Made by a program: the position numbers and the translations under genes
The notes under the pieces: model-generated
The model's database searches: none
The model's input: the letters and a program-made list of their open reading frames with translations, nothing else
Told to the model about the DNA's origin: nothing
Part shown: piece after piece, positions 42,380 through 56,169 of the stretch
Layout of the letters: every line of letters begins with the position of its first letter
How positions within the stretch are numbered: position 1 is the stretch's first letter
Assembly (NCBI RefSeq): GCF_023898315.1
Contig: NC_064614.1
Coordinates: 72,862,501-72,926,500, forward strand
DNA: 64,000 nucleotides
Source: Schistocerca nitens
Taxonomy: Eukaryota; Arthropoda; Insecta; Orthoptera; Acrididae
Reading direction: 5' to 3'

Positions 42380-43140
42380 TTAGAGGCAGTCACCACGAAC
42401 CATCTTGAACAGATTTCTGGATGATTCGTTGAGAGCTTAGACTGCATGCACCTTTCATCGCAGACACCACAGCACACACACCCGACACTTTCACAGTGTA
42501 GCACCAGAGTAAACGTGGTCACTGAGTGGCATTTAGTGGGTTTCAGCAAAACTGATTCCTGGATGTATGGTTGAGATCTCATGTTGCTACATGTCGTTCA
42601 CTGCTGACTCCATAGCACACACAACAGAGACTTGCATGTACGAGCATAAGAGTCGACTGGTTCACGCAGTGACGCCCAATGATTTTCAGCAGAACTGACT
42701 TCTGGACGCTTGACTGAGAGCTTATGGTGCCGTGCACCAATTACCACTTACCCCATAGCACACACAACAGAGACAAGCATGCTGTAGCAACAGAGTCAAC
42801 TTGGACACTGAGTCACATGCAATGGTTTTCAGCAACAACTCTCGCTTATGTCTGTGGTTGTCAGACCGACACCGACATGTCCGTGGACGAATTGGTAAAA
42901 GGTCTCAGGAAATAGGGATTCTCATTACCACATGTCTCCTGCTCATGGGAGCGTCGTGTGAGGATCTGTTGAATATGACAACAGAAGTGATTTGATAATT
43001 ATTGAAGTAAGCTGAATGCTCACATGTGGCACGAATGGTAAAACATTTTATCATGCCTTCACGACTTGGTACCAAGTGTTGTATTCCAGCAGGACAATGT
43101 AGACCTCGACACTAGTAGTCAGTTTCTTTCCATGTGAGAA
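42380..43140 (+). pseudogene. Tc1-like transposase with triplicated segment
   Basis: Another Tc1-like family. One frame gives LRAYGAVHQLPLTP, a stop, HTQQRQACCSNRVNLDTESH and MVFSNNSRLCLWLSD, where the family has VVFSDESRFCLW, so the first Asp is lost. Near 43080 VVFQQDNVDLDTS keeps the second Asp motif. About 137-145 bp preceding the first motif is present three times in tandem (see findings). Multiple stops. Confidence 0.55.
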
Positions 43141-43149
43141 CGGTTAAGA

Positions 43150-46100
43150 GAGTGTATCTATACTCATGGGTGTCACGCCTGATGCTAAAGTTGATGATTG
43201 GCACTGGTTTCGATTGAAATGAAGTTTAATTACTCAATATTCGCTATGTGATGAATATCTCCACAAATTTGTTTAATATCGGTGCCTCATGGTACAACAT
43301 TTTCCATTTTCGTAAGGCTATAAAAGCATCACACGTAATGCAACTAAAACATACGTCACTACTGCCAGCTTACGTGAGTGTTAATCCAGTGAAGCAATGT
43401 GTTGAGTCTTACAGTGTTACAAATATTCCTCTATTAAGAATAATTGCTAGACAATTTTTATACAAAGGGCGATTATTCACCTCCAGAAAAGCAATCATTA
43501 CAGTTATTCACTTGCAGTATTTACATTTGTTTTTTAGATATTGTTCGACAGTTGAAGGTTCCATGTGAGTACTGATTATACATTGAATCTGTTAACAGTA
43601 ATAGATGTCTGCCGATATCAGGCATTGATGTTTCCAGAAATGAGTTTGTAATTCAAGATTTTTTCATTACTCCTGAAAGATGAGATGCTGGCTATATTGG
43701 CCTCAATGAATGTTATGAGCTTTCCTGTCTATCAAAGCTAATATTCCAGCTTTTCTATATTTCATTGTTTTATATATTGGTTGTTTCTGTTATCACACTT
43801 TATGACATGTAACTATTACCAACACTACCAGTTCCACGGCTTAGAGATACAGAAAGACAGAAATATTGCAGACATACCATCAGCAGTGGGGACTATTGCA
43901 AATAAATGAGTGCAACTTATAAGTGTGTATGACATGTATTCAGAGTATTCAGGTTTCGATTCCTCAAAAAACTTATTGAAGGGCTGATGAAACTTCTCTT
44001 TGAGATGACAGCATAAAATTTGCTAAATTAGATATAGAGTTCTTTTGTACTGCAGGGAGCGAAATGAACTTTACATCTTTCTCATGTCAAAACAGTAAAA
44101 TATAAATAGAGGTAGACATAATCTCCTGACTGGACCCCTAATAGGCATAAAATAACTCGTGAAATTATTGAACATTTAAAAGTTCAATGGCTTTAGATTC
44201 TGTGAGAAATATGGCATTAAAAACACTACACATACGCTCAGTTCCCACTTAGCAGTATTTGCGTTATGTTGTTAAGAATAGTTAACGTATAATGAATTTT
44301 ATATTACATGTTTTACGGAAATTTGCTTGATTAATTACATTGTATATAATTTCAGTGTGTAAGCACTGATTTAATTAATGGGACATGAAGGTGTCTTCTA
44401 AATCATGATTCTGGGATACCTTTGAGTTGTATTTTTTAACTACAGCTACAAAATGCGACTACTGGAGAAATTATCGAATATGGCTGCTATAATATCAAAC
44501 AGCATTTACATAATTAACGTATCTGAGTGTTTTTATTAATATATTTGTGAGTTTTACGAAAATATCCGTGTAGAATAAGTGAATGACGTTTAAACAAGTT
44601 TAGCAAGAGCAGGCAATGCCTGCATGGAAGCGACTGTCAAAACTAAGGTTTTGTAAAGAACTACAAGTCACAATTTGTACTTCTATTATTTATATTTTTC
44701 TAGCCATACACTGCCGAATATCTTGATAGGCAAGCCTGCCTATGGAAAATAGTCCTTTAAGCCCAATTTTTATGAATTTTTTCCCTGAATGATGCTTACA
44801 TGTTTCACTGAAGTCGATGGGGCCACTACAAAGGGCAGTTTCAATTTGCTAATTACTCTCTTTCAGCATACACTTCAGTTTTAAAATATAATCTAGAAAG
44901 TAGCATTAGGTCCAGCTACTTCATTGTAACCAATATTCTCTGTACCAGATATGACAGTTCAATAGAATTAATGGAAAGCTTAGAAACAATAACTGCAATA
45001 TGCCTCGTTCCTGCTTCAATCAATACAGAATAAGAGTGACATTTACAAAACTTCTGGTGGAGACTGACTTTAATTATTCGTTTCTTACTTAACATACGGT
45101 TGATTGATTAATATTAATACTTTTTTAATGGTAGCCAAATCTTAAAGCTAACAAAACCCTCTATTTTGGTCACTGAAGAGGTCCACAAAATCATTCAGAA
45201 TATGATCGTCCTAAAATAACTAAGATGGTAAGTATTGTTGATTCTGTTCAGGTTGTAGTATTTGATGTTTTTATGATAAATAAAATTGATAAAATCAATG
45301 CAATCTCTACATGAAAAATTAAGAAAATTACAGCAATCAAGAAGAAGCAAAGAAGAAATGGTTTGTATGTTGAATTGTTTGGCTCAAGTCCACACGAAAA
45401 TGGTGATCTTTTTTCTTGGTTGTGAATTTTTTTGGTAGAATAGTTGCATTAAATTTAACATTTTAGTAAAATCTAGTGAAAATTCTTGTGGATAGAACTA
45501 AAATTGTTTTTCATTTTTATTACTCAAACTCTTGGTTTTTAAATGACATGTACTATTTACAATAAAGAAACAATTAGCTACCATGTCTGTAAATTAAAAT
45601 AGGCAAGAATACTATTACTAGAGCTGCAAACTGTTAACATCACCTAATAATTTCCAATTCACAGTGTAAACTTGGAGAAAACTAATTTATTGATTGTAGA
45701 AGTAAACATGTTGACAAGATTATTCCAATAATAACATGTGGGAATGAAAAATGTTGAACCATGAACTGAATCAGCAACCATTAAATATCTGTAACATAGT
45801 GAAATATAATTCAACTAATACTGTGAATAATAGACCTTGAAATACTTGTATGTGGTTAGATACTATCAGTGAATGAGGGGCTCATATTACAGTTACTCCT
45901 GACGCAGAACGGTGGCTGTATTAAGCACGGCAATTTGCATAGGACAGAAATTCTGCATTCCTGTTGGTGGTCATGATACTCTTAATTCAACAGTTGAAGA
46001 AAGCTCAAGAAATGATACACAGCAGAATATTTTGGATGCAACAAATAAAATTATTCTTCCACATAAAGCAACTGAAATAAATCCTGAATGTAATTTTGCT

Positions 46101-46795
46101 ATGTTCCTTCCCATATTACATCTTGTCATCACTCACTTGTAAGTAATGTAGTCCTGAATCCAGTAACAAAATGATTAAAATTACATCCATGAAATTATTT
46201 AGCTAATACCGTCACTAAATCATTTCTTCAGTTTCTCCTGTTAATGGTGAAGTTCAGTAATCAGCTAGGTAAACTGGGCGATTTGAGTGAGATTTTAATA
46301 AACGTCTTTTATACTCTTGAGTCTCAGACAATACATGAGCTTGAGTTACTGCAACTGATGTTGCTAAAATTAATATTAATATTTTGCCAATAAATTATAA
46401 CAAAATGAAATTTATTGCTATTGATGGTCCTCTATTTCGTATTAATGTTAGTAACATACTGTTTGCAATTATATATGTGGCTATTCGAACTGCAAATATT
46501 TCTGGATAATTAACATTTATAGGTGTTTTATTTAGAACTGTACAAGATCAAAAAGATAGATATGACTTCAGTGATTAATTTATTAACAAAATAAAAATAT
46601 TAGTAAAAGTGGTAAAAACTGCAGAACTGAAGATATTTGCATAATATAGGAACTTATGAAGGACAGAATTAAAAGTCACAGGTGTTATGGATACACAAAG
46701 GAAATTAATACAGATGTTAGTAAACAGTCAAAGCGATGGTTCTAAACAAAATAGAAGAATTCTTGTATAGAATACGAGCAGAATGCAACAAGAGG
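43150..46795. other. AT-rich LRR intron, no feature
   Basis: 3.6 kb without coding signal, repeat family or RNA gene that I can recognise. Small ORFs (43248, 45912) lack motifs. Confidence 0.4.
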
Positions 46796-46799
46796 CCTG

Positions 46800-47940
46800 C
46801 CATCTTCTACATCTACATCTACATTTATACTCCTCAAGCCACCCACCGGTGTGTGGCGGAGGGCACTTTACGTGCCACTGTCATTACCTCCCTTTTCTGT
46901 TCCAGTCGCGTATGGTTCGCGGGAAGAACGACTGTCTGAAAGCCTCCGTGCGCGCTCGAATCTCTCTAATTTTACATTCGTGATCTCCTCGGGAGGTATA
47001 AGTAGGGGGAAGCAATATATTCGATACCTCATCCAGAAACGCACCCTCTCGAAACCTGGCGAGCAAGCTACACCGCGATGCAGAGCGCCTCTCTTGCAGA
47101 GTCTGCCACTTGAGTTTGCTAAACATCTCCGTAATGCTATCAAGGTTACCAACTAACCCTGTGACGAAACGCGCCGCTCTTCTTTGGATCTTCTCTGTCT
47201 CCTCCGTCAACCCGATCTGGTACCGATCCCACACTGATAAGCAATGCTCAAGTATAGGCCTAACGAGTGTTTTGTAAGCCACCTCCTTTGTTGATGGACT
47301 ACATTTTCTAAAGACTCTCCCAATGAATCTCAACCTGGTACCCGCCTTACCAACAACTAATTTTATATGATCATTCCACTTCGAATCGTTCCGCACGCAT
47401 ACTCCCAGATATTTTACAGAAGTAACTGCTACCAGTGTTTGTTCCGCTATCATATAATCATACAATAAAGGATCCTTCTTTCTATGTATTCGCAATACAT
47501 TACATTTGTCTATGTTAAGGGTCAGTTGCCACTCCCTGCAGCAAGTGCCTATCCGCTGCAGATCTTCCTGCAATTCGCACAATTTTCTAATGCTGCAACT
47601 TCTCTGTATACTACAGCATCATCCGCGAAAAGCCGCATGGAACTTCCTACGCTATCTACTAGGTCATTTATATATATTGCGAAAAGCAATGGTCCCATAA
47701 CACTCCCCTGTGGCACGCCAGAGGTTACTTTAACGTCTGTAGACGTCTCTCAATTGATAACAACATGCTGTGTTCTGTTTGCTAAAAACTCTTCAATCCA
47801 GCCACACAGCTGGTTTGATATTCCGTAGACTCTTACTTTGATTATCAGGCGACAGTGCGGAACTGTATCAAAGGCCTTCCGGAAGTCAAGGAAAATAGCA
47901 TCTACCTGGTGCTCTACCTGGGAGCCTGTATCTAATATAT
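46800..47940 (-). pseudogene. Jockey/CR1-group LINE 3' half
   Basis: 5'-truncated reverse transcriptase on the - strand. The upstream part (47583-47940) shows SGVPQGSVMGPLLFAIYIND and RLFADDAVVY, the intact active site, after an in-frame stop near 47752. A frameshift at about 47585 joins it to the 232-codon frame 46884-47582 (EWQLTLNIDKCNVLRIHRKK, VKYLGVCVRNDSKWNDHIK, IQRRAARFVTGLVG, RTIRDWNRKGR). The 3' untranslated end carries TGTAGATG repeats at 46805-46826. A second, shorter copy lies at 52846-53545. Confidence 0.82.
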
Positions 47941-48303
47941 CTTACGTATCAGGTATTGGACTGCAGTGGGCGTTATACTGTGAGTGACACGAAAATGACA
48001 TGGATGTGGTTGGGAAATGGTACAGAGTCATCTGAAGATCTTCACTGAATTCCGAGATATAAGAAAAAAACTGAAGAGACTAGTTAACGGAACATGAGAT
48101 TAGAAAACATGTACGGAATTGTCTAAAGGAGGCCTTCATCCAACAGTGGGTGACACTGTTTTTGGTTATGTTTTTGGAGATGATATTTTGCTATAAAGGT
48201 TTCTAAATCTATTATTTATTTATTTTACTGTACACTGAGTGGATTTTAGAAGTATAATTGGTCTTCTGGGTGTATGTAATGGAAATTCCTGTGTTATGTA
48301 CAG

Positions 48304-48471
48304 GAGCTTCAAGAGACTTTGCCAGCTACTCTGTTCGTAATGGACGCTTCCCACAATGCACTGCAGAAGCTCCCGCAGAAACTTCCAACTGAACTTCGTC
48401 GGCTCGACGTGTCCCACAATCGACTGCAGAGGCTACACACAGATATGCCGCCAAACCTGGAGATACTTCAG
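48304..48471 (+). CDS. LRR gene, exon 4
   Basis: Internal exon of 168 bp (56 codons), phase 0 at both ends. The acceptor is TATGTACAG ending at 48303 and the donor is CTTCAG followed by GTATTT at 48472. It continues the 21-residue LRR array with units such as LFVMDASHNALQKLP, LRRLDVSHNRLQRL and LEILQ. The last unit is split by the intron and is completed in the next exon by VAHNQL, which is a good internal check on the splice model. The symmetrical phase-0 exon could be skipped without a frameshift, removing about two and a half repeats. It sits between a LINE 3' end (46.8-47.9 kb) and a tRNA-derived SINE (49.1 kb), and nothing mobile interrupts it. Confidence 0.82.
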
Positions 48472-49067
48472 GTATTTACTGAACAGTTGTGTTCGTTAAG
48501 TTTCGCTATTAACACTTATGGAAACTACTAAATTATCAATACTCCGATACTGTGACTCCTGTGAAATGATTAATGTTTTGTGATCGTGACTGTGTATATT
48601 GGAAAGCTATCTGATCGTTTTTCGTCTCTGTAAGTATTCCTATGGAGAGGAAACAACAGAAAACTAACAAGAATCGAACCTGGCCTGTTAGTAATAAAGA
48701 AGAAGGAAACGATCGCCAGCCTAATTACATAAATTTGTACCACGTACTACCATGCTTCATAAAAAAACGTCAACTATTAGAATTGACTTTACATGATACA
48801 GAAATACTATTTTGCTGTTCAGATAGAAGACAGTAGCGTAATTTAGCAAGTAATGTACCTTTGGTATGACATGAACTACACAGGAGGAGTATTAATTCGT
48901 TTACTCAACTGGCTCTCAATAATATTATCGGTACGTTACAGTAGGAAGCAAATGATCATTACAGATAATTGATTAGTAATGGTGGAACACCACTAATTTT
49001 TACCAGGAGTTCTTTTGTCAGTTTAATTATTGGAAATTACTACCTTTGAAACGCATAATGAATTGGA

Positions 49068-49232
49068 ACTTCCTGGCAGATTAAAACTGTGTGCCAGGCC
49101 GAGATTCGAACTCGGGACCTCTGTCTTTTACAGGTAAGTTCTCTACCAACTGAGCTGCCCGAGCACGACTCACGACCAGTCCTCACACCTTCAATTCTGC
49201 CAGTACCTCGTCTCCTACCTTCCAAACTACCT
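49068..49232 (-). repeat. SINE family C, copy 2
   Basis: The complement reads as a tRNA-like head with GCTCAGTTGGTAGAGAAC (A box) and GAGTTCGAATCTC (B box), then CTGGCACACAGTTTTAATCT. Cleaner than the copy at 22722. Confidence 0.85.
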
Positions 49233-49234
49233 AA

Positions 49235-52200
49235 TCCATTAATTGTACCATCTGTACTGATAATTATTTGTACCCTCAAGAAATACTCACATCCTTATAC
49301 TATTTGGCTGAGGAGGGACATGCGATATCTGAATGTAGTATGGTTTGAATAGTTGTAACTATTTGCTTAACTAGCAGTACACAAGCTATAAAAGTAAAAG
49401 TTGTACTTATTGAGTACTTTAACTTTAATCTGAAATTTAAATCTGGCTCAACTATCAGTATGGGGACCCAGAAGCTGGTCTACCAGTGGTCTCGGATTTA
49501 AGCTGAACGTTTCAGATAGAACACAGTATTGGAAACACTGTTAACTACATAACACATTAAATTATGAACACTGTTGTTTCAAGAAGAAGGACTTTTTAAA
49601 TTGAATACTTTAAATCCTCTCTTAGTAACTGTACATTGAAGATGCTGTGACTATCCTTTTAAGAAAATTACGTGGAGTGTTTCAAAACTTAGGCTCATTG
49701 AATAGCTCGTTGAAGAACTCCACAAAGTTCTCTGACTTTTGTTAACGAAGGTAGTTGCTTTTCAGTTCAGTAAAATAAGATACTCGGAATTACCGTATCA
49801 CCTGGGATAGGACCCTGTCCAGGTAAATAACTGAGGATAAAGTATGGTGGCTTAACACACAGTTTACAGAATACAAACTTACTGCTGCAAGAGAAACCAC
49901 ATAAATGCTCTCTGCAGATATACAGTATTCAATTGCGAATTTGAGACGAGGGTGATGACAATGTCAGTCTTCTCTGCTATTCAAAAAAAAAAAAAAAAAA
50001 AAAAACAGTAAAATAATCCACAATAAAAATTTTTTCTTAGCTTCGGAATACCGTAGCACAGAGCCAGTCAAATTTGCCACAAATAATAAGTCAAATGATG
50101 TCCACAACCGAGGCTATATTGTATAATCTAGCAGCTCTTCTCGCCTCTTTCAGTTCACCAGATGCACGCACTTTACCTGCTAGCCAACAGCTTGCAGTTC
50201 GACCGTCAGATCCACTTCTTCTATTCCCGCCTAGCCAGTTCCATTGCGTATATACTTCCCTCCACGTTTTGCATGCCTACGAACCTGCTTTTTCCTATGC
50301 ACGAACCAGTATTAGAAGTTCTTTTACGGTATATTACTTTTGAATTACAACAGATTGATTACATTTACATAAGTGATCATAAATAATGAATAAAATGTTT
50401 TATAGATGTTACATCACAGAGTTTTGTGATACAGAAGTTACGTTAGGTAAAAACAGACAGATGTAAGATCATTATAGATAATATCAAAGATAGTATTACA
50501 CACTGCACTTCTAAAGTTATCAGTAAGATATAGGACTTACCTGCAATAAAAAAGTTTTACTATCAATTCTTCAGTGTAGTATAATTTCTATAGTGACAAT
50601 ATTAAGTACTCCAAGTATTTAAACCAAAGAACTAGAAAGAGATTTTCACATGATCAGTTGACATTACCTGAACGACTGTTCGTTGGACGAACTTCCTGAC
50701 GATATAATCTGCTCACCACAACAGAGATCGAGCTTTCAGCCTTGTTTTTAGGGTACAATATTCTTACGTACACTATATTTACTGTCTGATTAATATCTAC
50801 AGCGGTAGTCTACTACTCAAATCCAGTACGTAAAAGAAATAAAAAAATAATCAAGATTTGCCACTAGAATTTAATTTTTAATGATGTAATCGTTATAAAG
50901 TTGAAAGGCTTCTTGAGTCATTCCTTTTCCTTCGAAGGGACTGTTTTCATGCCCTTTTCAATTATTAGGTTAGTTTCTCGTTCTTCCTTAGTGTCTTTAT
51001 TTTCCGTAATGTGCTTTCGTCATTATTCAGACTTTTATTTGTGGCCTCTGGATTATTTGTGAACTACTTGTAAAAAACTATTGGCAAAGTTAGCGTTTAT
51101 ACTGTTATACTTTCCATTATTTACGTGTGACGTGTCTAGCACAATATAATATCAGCAGTAACTACCTGAACATACCAGACACATAACCATGGGTTCATCG
51201 TATACTTTAACTCTTTGCGCACAAGGTATATTTTGTACATATACACTTCTGGAACATTAAGAATGATGATCTTGACGACCTCAGCGTCATAAGTAACATT
51301 CTTGGGTGATACCAGACTATTTAGTTTCCCTTCCACTCTTCCCCAGTGCTATTCGCATTACTTTCCACATCGTGTCTCATCAATGTTCACGTATTCTTCC
51401 TCGTAATCAGACAAAATTTTATCACAGAAAGCGATTTGATGAACTAAGTGCGAAAAATACACAGTTTTTTATTGAGTAGTTTGCTTAAATAGTTATTCAG
51501 TATCTATTTTGATCCACACCACTTCTTCCTGCTTTTAGTTATACTACCTGTTTCAGACTAATTCATTATATTCACTCACACCTGACGAGACTTTACGTGA
51601 GAAAAGGTAATTTTGTTTTATCACAAGGTTCCGAATCGATATGATGGCGAAAGCTAGAGCACTCTTTTAACTAACCACATCAGCTGAAATCTTAGGCTGT
51701 TGTAGAAATCAGTCACTAACAGCATTAGAAATTTAGCTCAACGTATTGTTAACTTAGAATTATTGTAAGACTGTATGATCATTTTATGAGGCTGATTAGC
51801 CACTGAGATTTGCATTTCTGTTCTACATTGGCTTGCATTAAGTTATATACAATTGTCAGTGGTTTATAAAGGTTAGCTGCGTCTTTCAGTGTAGGCTGAG
51901 CAGTCGTCTGGCACGTTCCATCAAAAGCGAATAGTTTGAATATACACAGAAATGTGAGTCTTGCATACTTATGTTTCATAATAACTTGTGTTAGTCAAAT
52001 AATACGTTAAAGCAGATCAGTTACTATGTTTCTTCTGATGATGGATTGTAGTCTCTTAGAAATGTAATTGTGAAAACAAATGGAACCACAGTTTCAGAGT
52101 GGGAATATCTTTCTTATTCTGAGGCTGCCGCAAACCGCTGCTACCTCAGTTGTCGTTGTGACATCAGCTGCGGACAAGAGTTAACGTCTACCCGAGATGT

Positions 52201-52640
52201 ACGCAGGCGGGCCACCAAAAAAATCCTGCGCCTTAATGGAAAAGTGACTCTGGCGTCGCTTTCTGCATTACAACGGTCAACCGTATCAACCGGAAGGGTT
52301 ACTTCCTGTCGTGGCACAACATTGCGCTTCTGCAGCCATCTGTGTGACCCGAAGCAGGCTTCTGTCACATAACGCCTGGGCAAAGCGAGTATAAATGACT
52401 CTCGTTCAACCATTAGCAGCGGTTCTTCTTCCATTTCCGCCTTTCAGCCGTAACCATGACAATCACCACAACAGTCGAGCCACAATCTCACCAAGCAGAA
52501 TTACCAGCTGGTCATCCACCGAGTAAATTTAATGATTTTCGATATGGAAATTCGCCTCTCCATGAGTGTCATGGCCTGAGATTCCGGCCAACTCCCAGGA
52601 TCCTCGATTCAACTCAAGGCATTTACTCTCTCTTATTAGC
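49235..52640. other. AT-rich LRR intron
   Basis: A poly-A run at 49985-50006 is the only clear repeat. The ORFs at 50074, 51779 and 52070 are unrecognised. Confidence 0.4.
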
Positions 52641-52649
52641 TGGCTGGAG

Positions 52650-54560
52650 CTTCCTAAAGTACACTGAAGTGACCACAATCGTGGGATAGCGATACACACA
52701 TATACAAATGACGGTGGTATCGTGTACACAAGATATAAAAGGACAGTCCATTGGCGAAGCTTCAGTTGTACACGGGTGAATCACGTGGAAGGGTTTCCGA
52801 CGTGATTATGGCCGCACGACGGGAATTAACAGAAATAAGGCAGAATGTCTACATCTACATCTAAATTTATACTCCGCAAGCCACTCAACGGTGTGTGGCG
52901 GCGGGCACTTTACGTGCCACGGTCATTACCTCCCTTTTCTGTTCCAGCCGCGTATGGTTCGCGGGAAGAACGACTGTCTGAAAGCCTCCGTACGCGCTCG
53001 AATCTCTCTAATTTTACATTCGTGATCTCCTCGGGAGGTATAAGTAGGGGGAAGCAATATATTCGATACCTCATCCAGAAACGCACCCTCTCGAAACCTG
53101 GCGAGCAAGCTACACCGCGATGCAGAGCGCCTCTCTTGCAGAGTCTGCCACTTGAGTTTGCTAAACATCTCCGTAACGCTATCAAGGTTACGAAATAACC
53201 CTGTGACGAAACGCGCCGCTCTTCTTTGGATCTTCTCTATCTCCTCCGTCAACCCGATCTGGTACGGATCCCACACTGATGAGCAATACTCAAATATAGG
53301 TCGAACGAGTGTTTTGTAAGCCACCTCCTTTGTTGATGGACTACATTTTCTAAGGACTCTCCCAATGAATCTCAACCCGGTACCCGCCTTACCAACAATT
53401 AATTTTATATGATCATTCCACTTCAAATCGTTCCGCACGCATACTCCCAGATATTTTACAGAAGTAACTGCTACCAGTGTTTGTTCCGCTATCATATAAT
53501 CATACAATAAACGATCCTTCTTTCAATGTATTCGCAATACATGTAGTTGGAGTTGGACGAATGGTACATACCAATTCGGATATCGTAAGGAATTCAACGT
53601 TCCGAGATCCACAGTGTCAAGAGTGTGTCAGTAATACCAAATTTCAGCCGTTACCTCTCACCACAGACAACGTAGTGGCCGACGGCTTTCACTTAACGAC
53701 TGACAGCAGCGGCGTTTCCCTACAGTTGTCAGATCTAGCAGACAAGCAACACCGTTTGAAATAACCGCAGAAATGAATGTGGACCGAAGGTATCTTGTAA
53801 CAGTGCTGCGAAATTTATTGTTAGTGGGCTATGGCGGAAGACGACCGACGCGGGTGATTTGGCTAACAGCACGACATCGTCTGCAGCTCATTCCCTGCAC
53901 TCGTGACCATGTCACTTGGACCCTAGACGACTGGAAAACTGTGGCCTGGTCAGGTGAGTCCTGATTTCAGTTGGTAAGAGTTGATGGGAGTGTGGCGCAG
54001 ACCCCACGAAGCCATGGACACAAGTTGTCAACAAGGCTCTGTGCAAGCAGGTGGTGGCTCGATGATGGTGTGCGATGTGTTTACATGGAACGGACTGGAT
54101 CCTCTGGTCCAGCTCAACTGATCATTTACTAGAAATGGCTATGTTCGGCTATTTGGAGATCATTTGTAGCTATTCGTCGACTTCATGTTGACGAACAACG
54201 ATGTCATGTCACCGGGCCACAATTGTTCGTAACTGGTTTGACGAACATTTGGGGACAATTCGAGTGAATGATCTGGCCATCCAGATCGCACGACAATAAT
54301 CCCATCGAACATTTATGGGACATAATCTAATTTTAATTTGTGCAAAAGACTTTGCACCGGCAACACTTTCGCAATTATTTACGGCTTATAGAGGCAGCGT
54401 AGCTCAGTATTTCTGCGTGGGATTTCCAGTGACTTGCCGTGTCCATGCTACGTGCTGTTGCTGCACTGGGCCGAGCAAAAGGAGCTCTAACACATTAGGA
54501 CGTACCCCATTGCTTCTGTCAGCTCACTGTATACGCAAGGCCAATCGTCATGCTCACGGT
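52650..54560 (+). pseudogene. Tc1-like element, interrupted by a LINE 3' end
   Basis: The 5' non-coding part (GATATAAAAGGACAGTCCATT) precedes MAARRELTEIRQNV-like coding at 52808. This is cut at about 52846 by the LINE and resumes at about 53546 with VVGVGRMVHTNSDIVRNSTF. Catalytic pieces: WKTVAWSGES, a stop, FQLVRVDGS (first Asp replaced by Gly), MMVCDVFTWNGLD-like, and NNPIEHLWDII (third motif). The C-terminal part near 54480 (GRAKGGPTRY-like in a shifted frame) is degraded. Flanking inverted ends were not fixed. Confidence 0.65.
52846..53545 (-). pseudogene. Jockey/CR1-group LINE 3' end, second copy
   Basis: A 193-codon open frame at 52926-53507 is almost the same as the C-terminal part of 46884-47582 (YLGVCVRNDLKWNDHIKL, IQRRAARFVTGLFRNLDS). 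It is 5'-truncated at about 53545 and inserted into the Tc1-like element. The tail carries CATCTACATCTA repeats at 52850-52861. Confidence 0.85.
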
Positions 54561-54619
54561 AAGCCGAAGAGATTCCAGCCCTGCAAGTTATGCGCGCTGC
54601 CGACCTTGTTAGTCTGTTG

Positions 54620-55050
54620 ACATGGTGTACCAAGAAAAACGTTTCGACGACCAGGCGTCTATCTTCCGTTGATCGTAGGTGATTACGCGCCCGCTGCAAT
54701 CGTAACTAACGTTGTCGTTCAGTCAACATGTAGGGATCTTACGTGGTGGAGTCCCACGATACACAATGTACTGTAAATGATTTGATCCTGAACTCTTGTG
54801 CCTGCACCAGAATCGTACTCTGTGGTCAGGTCAGCCACAGATCACCGCCTATCCTGCTTTGGCAGCTGCTAGCCGTCTGATCTGGTTGTCTGATTGGGCA
54901 TGGACGTCCAGCACCTTGTCGCATTCTCGTGGTTTCGCCGTACTTGGAACACTTCCCATAGATGCTCGCCACTGGAGCACCCGGAGAGCCGACAAGCCTC
55001 AGGTGCTCGAGATGCCCGTTCCCAGGTGACCGGCCATAGCGGCCCGCCCC
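54620..55050 (-). pseudogene. Tc1-like helix-turn-helix remnant
   Basis: The - strand gives GSPGAPVASIYGKCSKYGET then TRMRQGAGRPCPIRQPDQTA, matching the second helix-turn-helix and GRP motif of Tc1-like transposases. LRLQRARNHLRSTEDRRL at about 54650-54700 may be the next segment. It abuts the opposite-strand Tc1-like element. Degraded. Confidence 0.4.
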
Positions 55051-55794
55051 TTTTGTCATACTCACTTATGTCAGTGGATAGTTCAATATGCAGCCCGCAT
55101 CCTGGATAGAATGGTTACCCAGTTGTCAGCTTTTTACGTGTACCTTCCTTACTGTACCCTGTACCCGTAATGCCCCTAACCTTCATTCAATCTCGGAGTG
55201 AATAGCGATTGTAATATAACGGCTCATCAATGTAAATTCTGTAGTTATTTATGGCGTAAGGGCATTTTTTCAGAAAACTACCGAAAATTAAGGCATTATG
55301 ACGTCAATCAGAGACGACTTTGTTATGAAAGAAGCTCCAAAGTATGTAAGGTGCCATTTGACAGCAGCGAAATTCACGTAAAGTACAGAATCCGACAGTT
55401 TCAAAGACCTGTTCTGAAACTTGAAAAGATTATTGATATTAGTTGAGTAAATAAAGAAGCAAATGATATCAGAGTCAAAAAGCCTGAAACTGCGTACGAA
55501 CGTTCCAGGAATATCTACAGCAAAAAATCGCCCTCTATAACCGCAAAAAATCAGGCGTTATTCCACCATAAGACTCCAAGCATTCTACTTACTGCAAAGT
55601 GCATTATTTTATTTGAGTTAGGGGATATAAAGTTAATTCTTTCTAAACAATGTGGGTCCGAGAACAGATCAAGACGCATAATTTTACAAAGTTTCATTGA
55701 TGATCATACACGGTCCGTTTTCGTCAGTGCTGACTATGAATGCTAAGTCATCCCATTCTCTTTTCTCAATCAGAACATGACTTGATTTTATTTC

Positions 55795-55834
55795 GCCTGA
55801 TGATGCAGCTAAAATGTTGCGAAACCGGTGAGGC
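55795..55834 (+). ncRNA. hammerhead-like motif, locus 2
   Basis: CTGATGA at 55797-55803, a T, then GCAGC (55805-55809) pairing with GTTGC (55816-55820), GAAAC at 55821-55825, and AGGC at 55831-55834 complementary to GCCT at 55795-55798. Same arrangement as locus 1. Confidence 0.35.
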
Positions 55835-56169
55835 CTATAAGCAAAGAGCTATAGCGGTCTTACCTTTTTGAAACAGTATTACATACATCGGAATAAACAG
55901 TCCAGTCTATAAAGGTAGTGGAGGAGAGCATACTTACCAAAAAAATATTGTAATTGCTTTAACGGACTGTGCCTTTGGTTCTTAGTAGAATATTTTATAA
56001 ATTATTAGTGAAAAGACAAATGAAAGGGGTGTGATACTTTACAGTATGTATTAGTTTACCAAATTTCGGCTTTTTACTTTGGCAATTGCATTACAGCCGA
56101 AAATCGATTCGTAAAGAAATGTATATTGTATAGTATTACACCAGTACCGCGTGTATTATTTTTATGTAG

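Noticed and set aside
49985..50006. Poly-A run as the tail of a retrogene
   Set aside because: No coding sequence or target duplication recognised upstream.
55198..55446. 82-aa Cys-containing ORF as a possible zinc-finger exon
   Set aside because: No regular Cys/His spacing, no splice sites in phase with the LRR exons.
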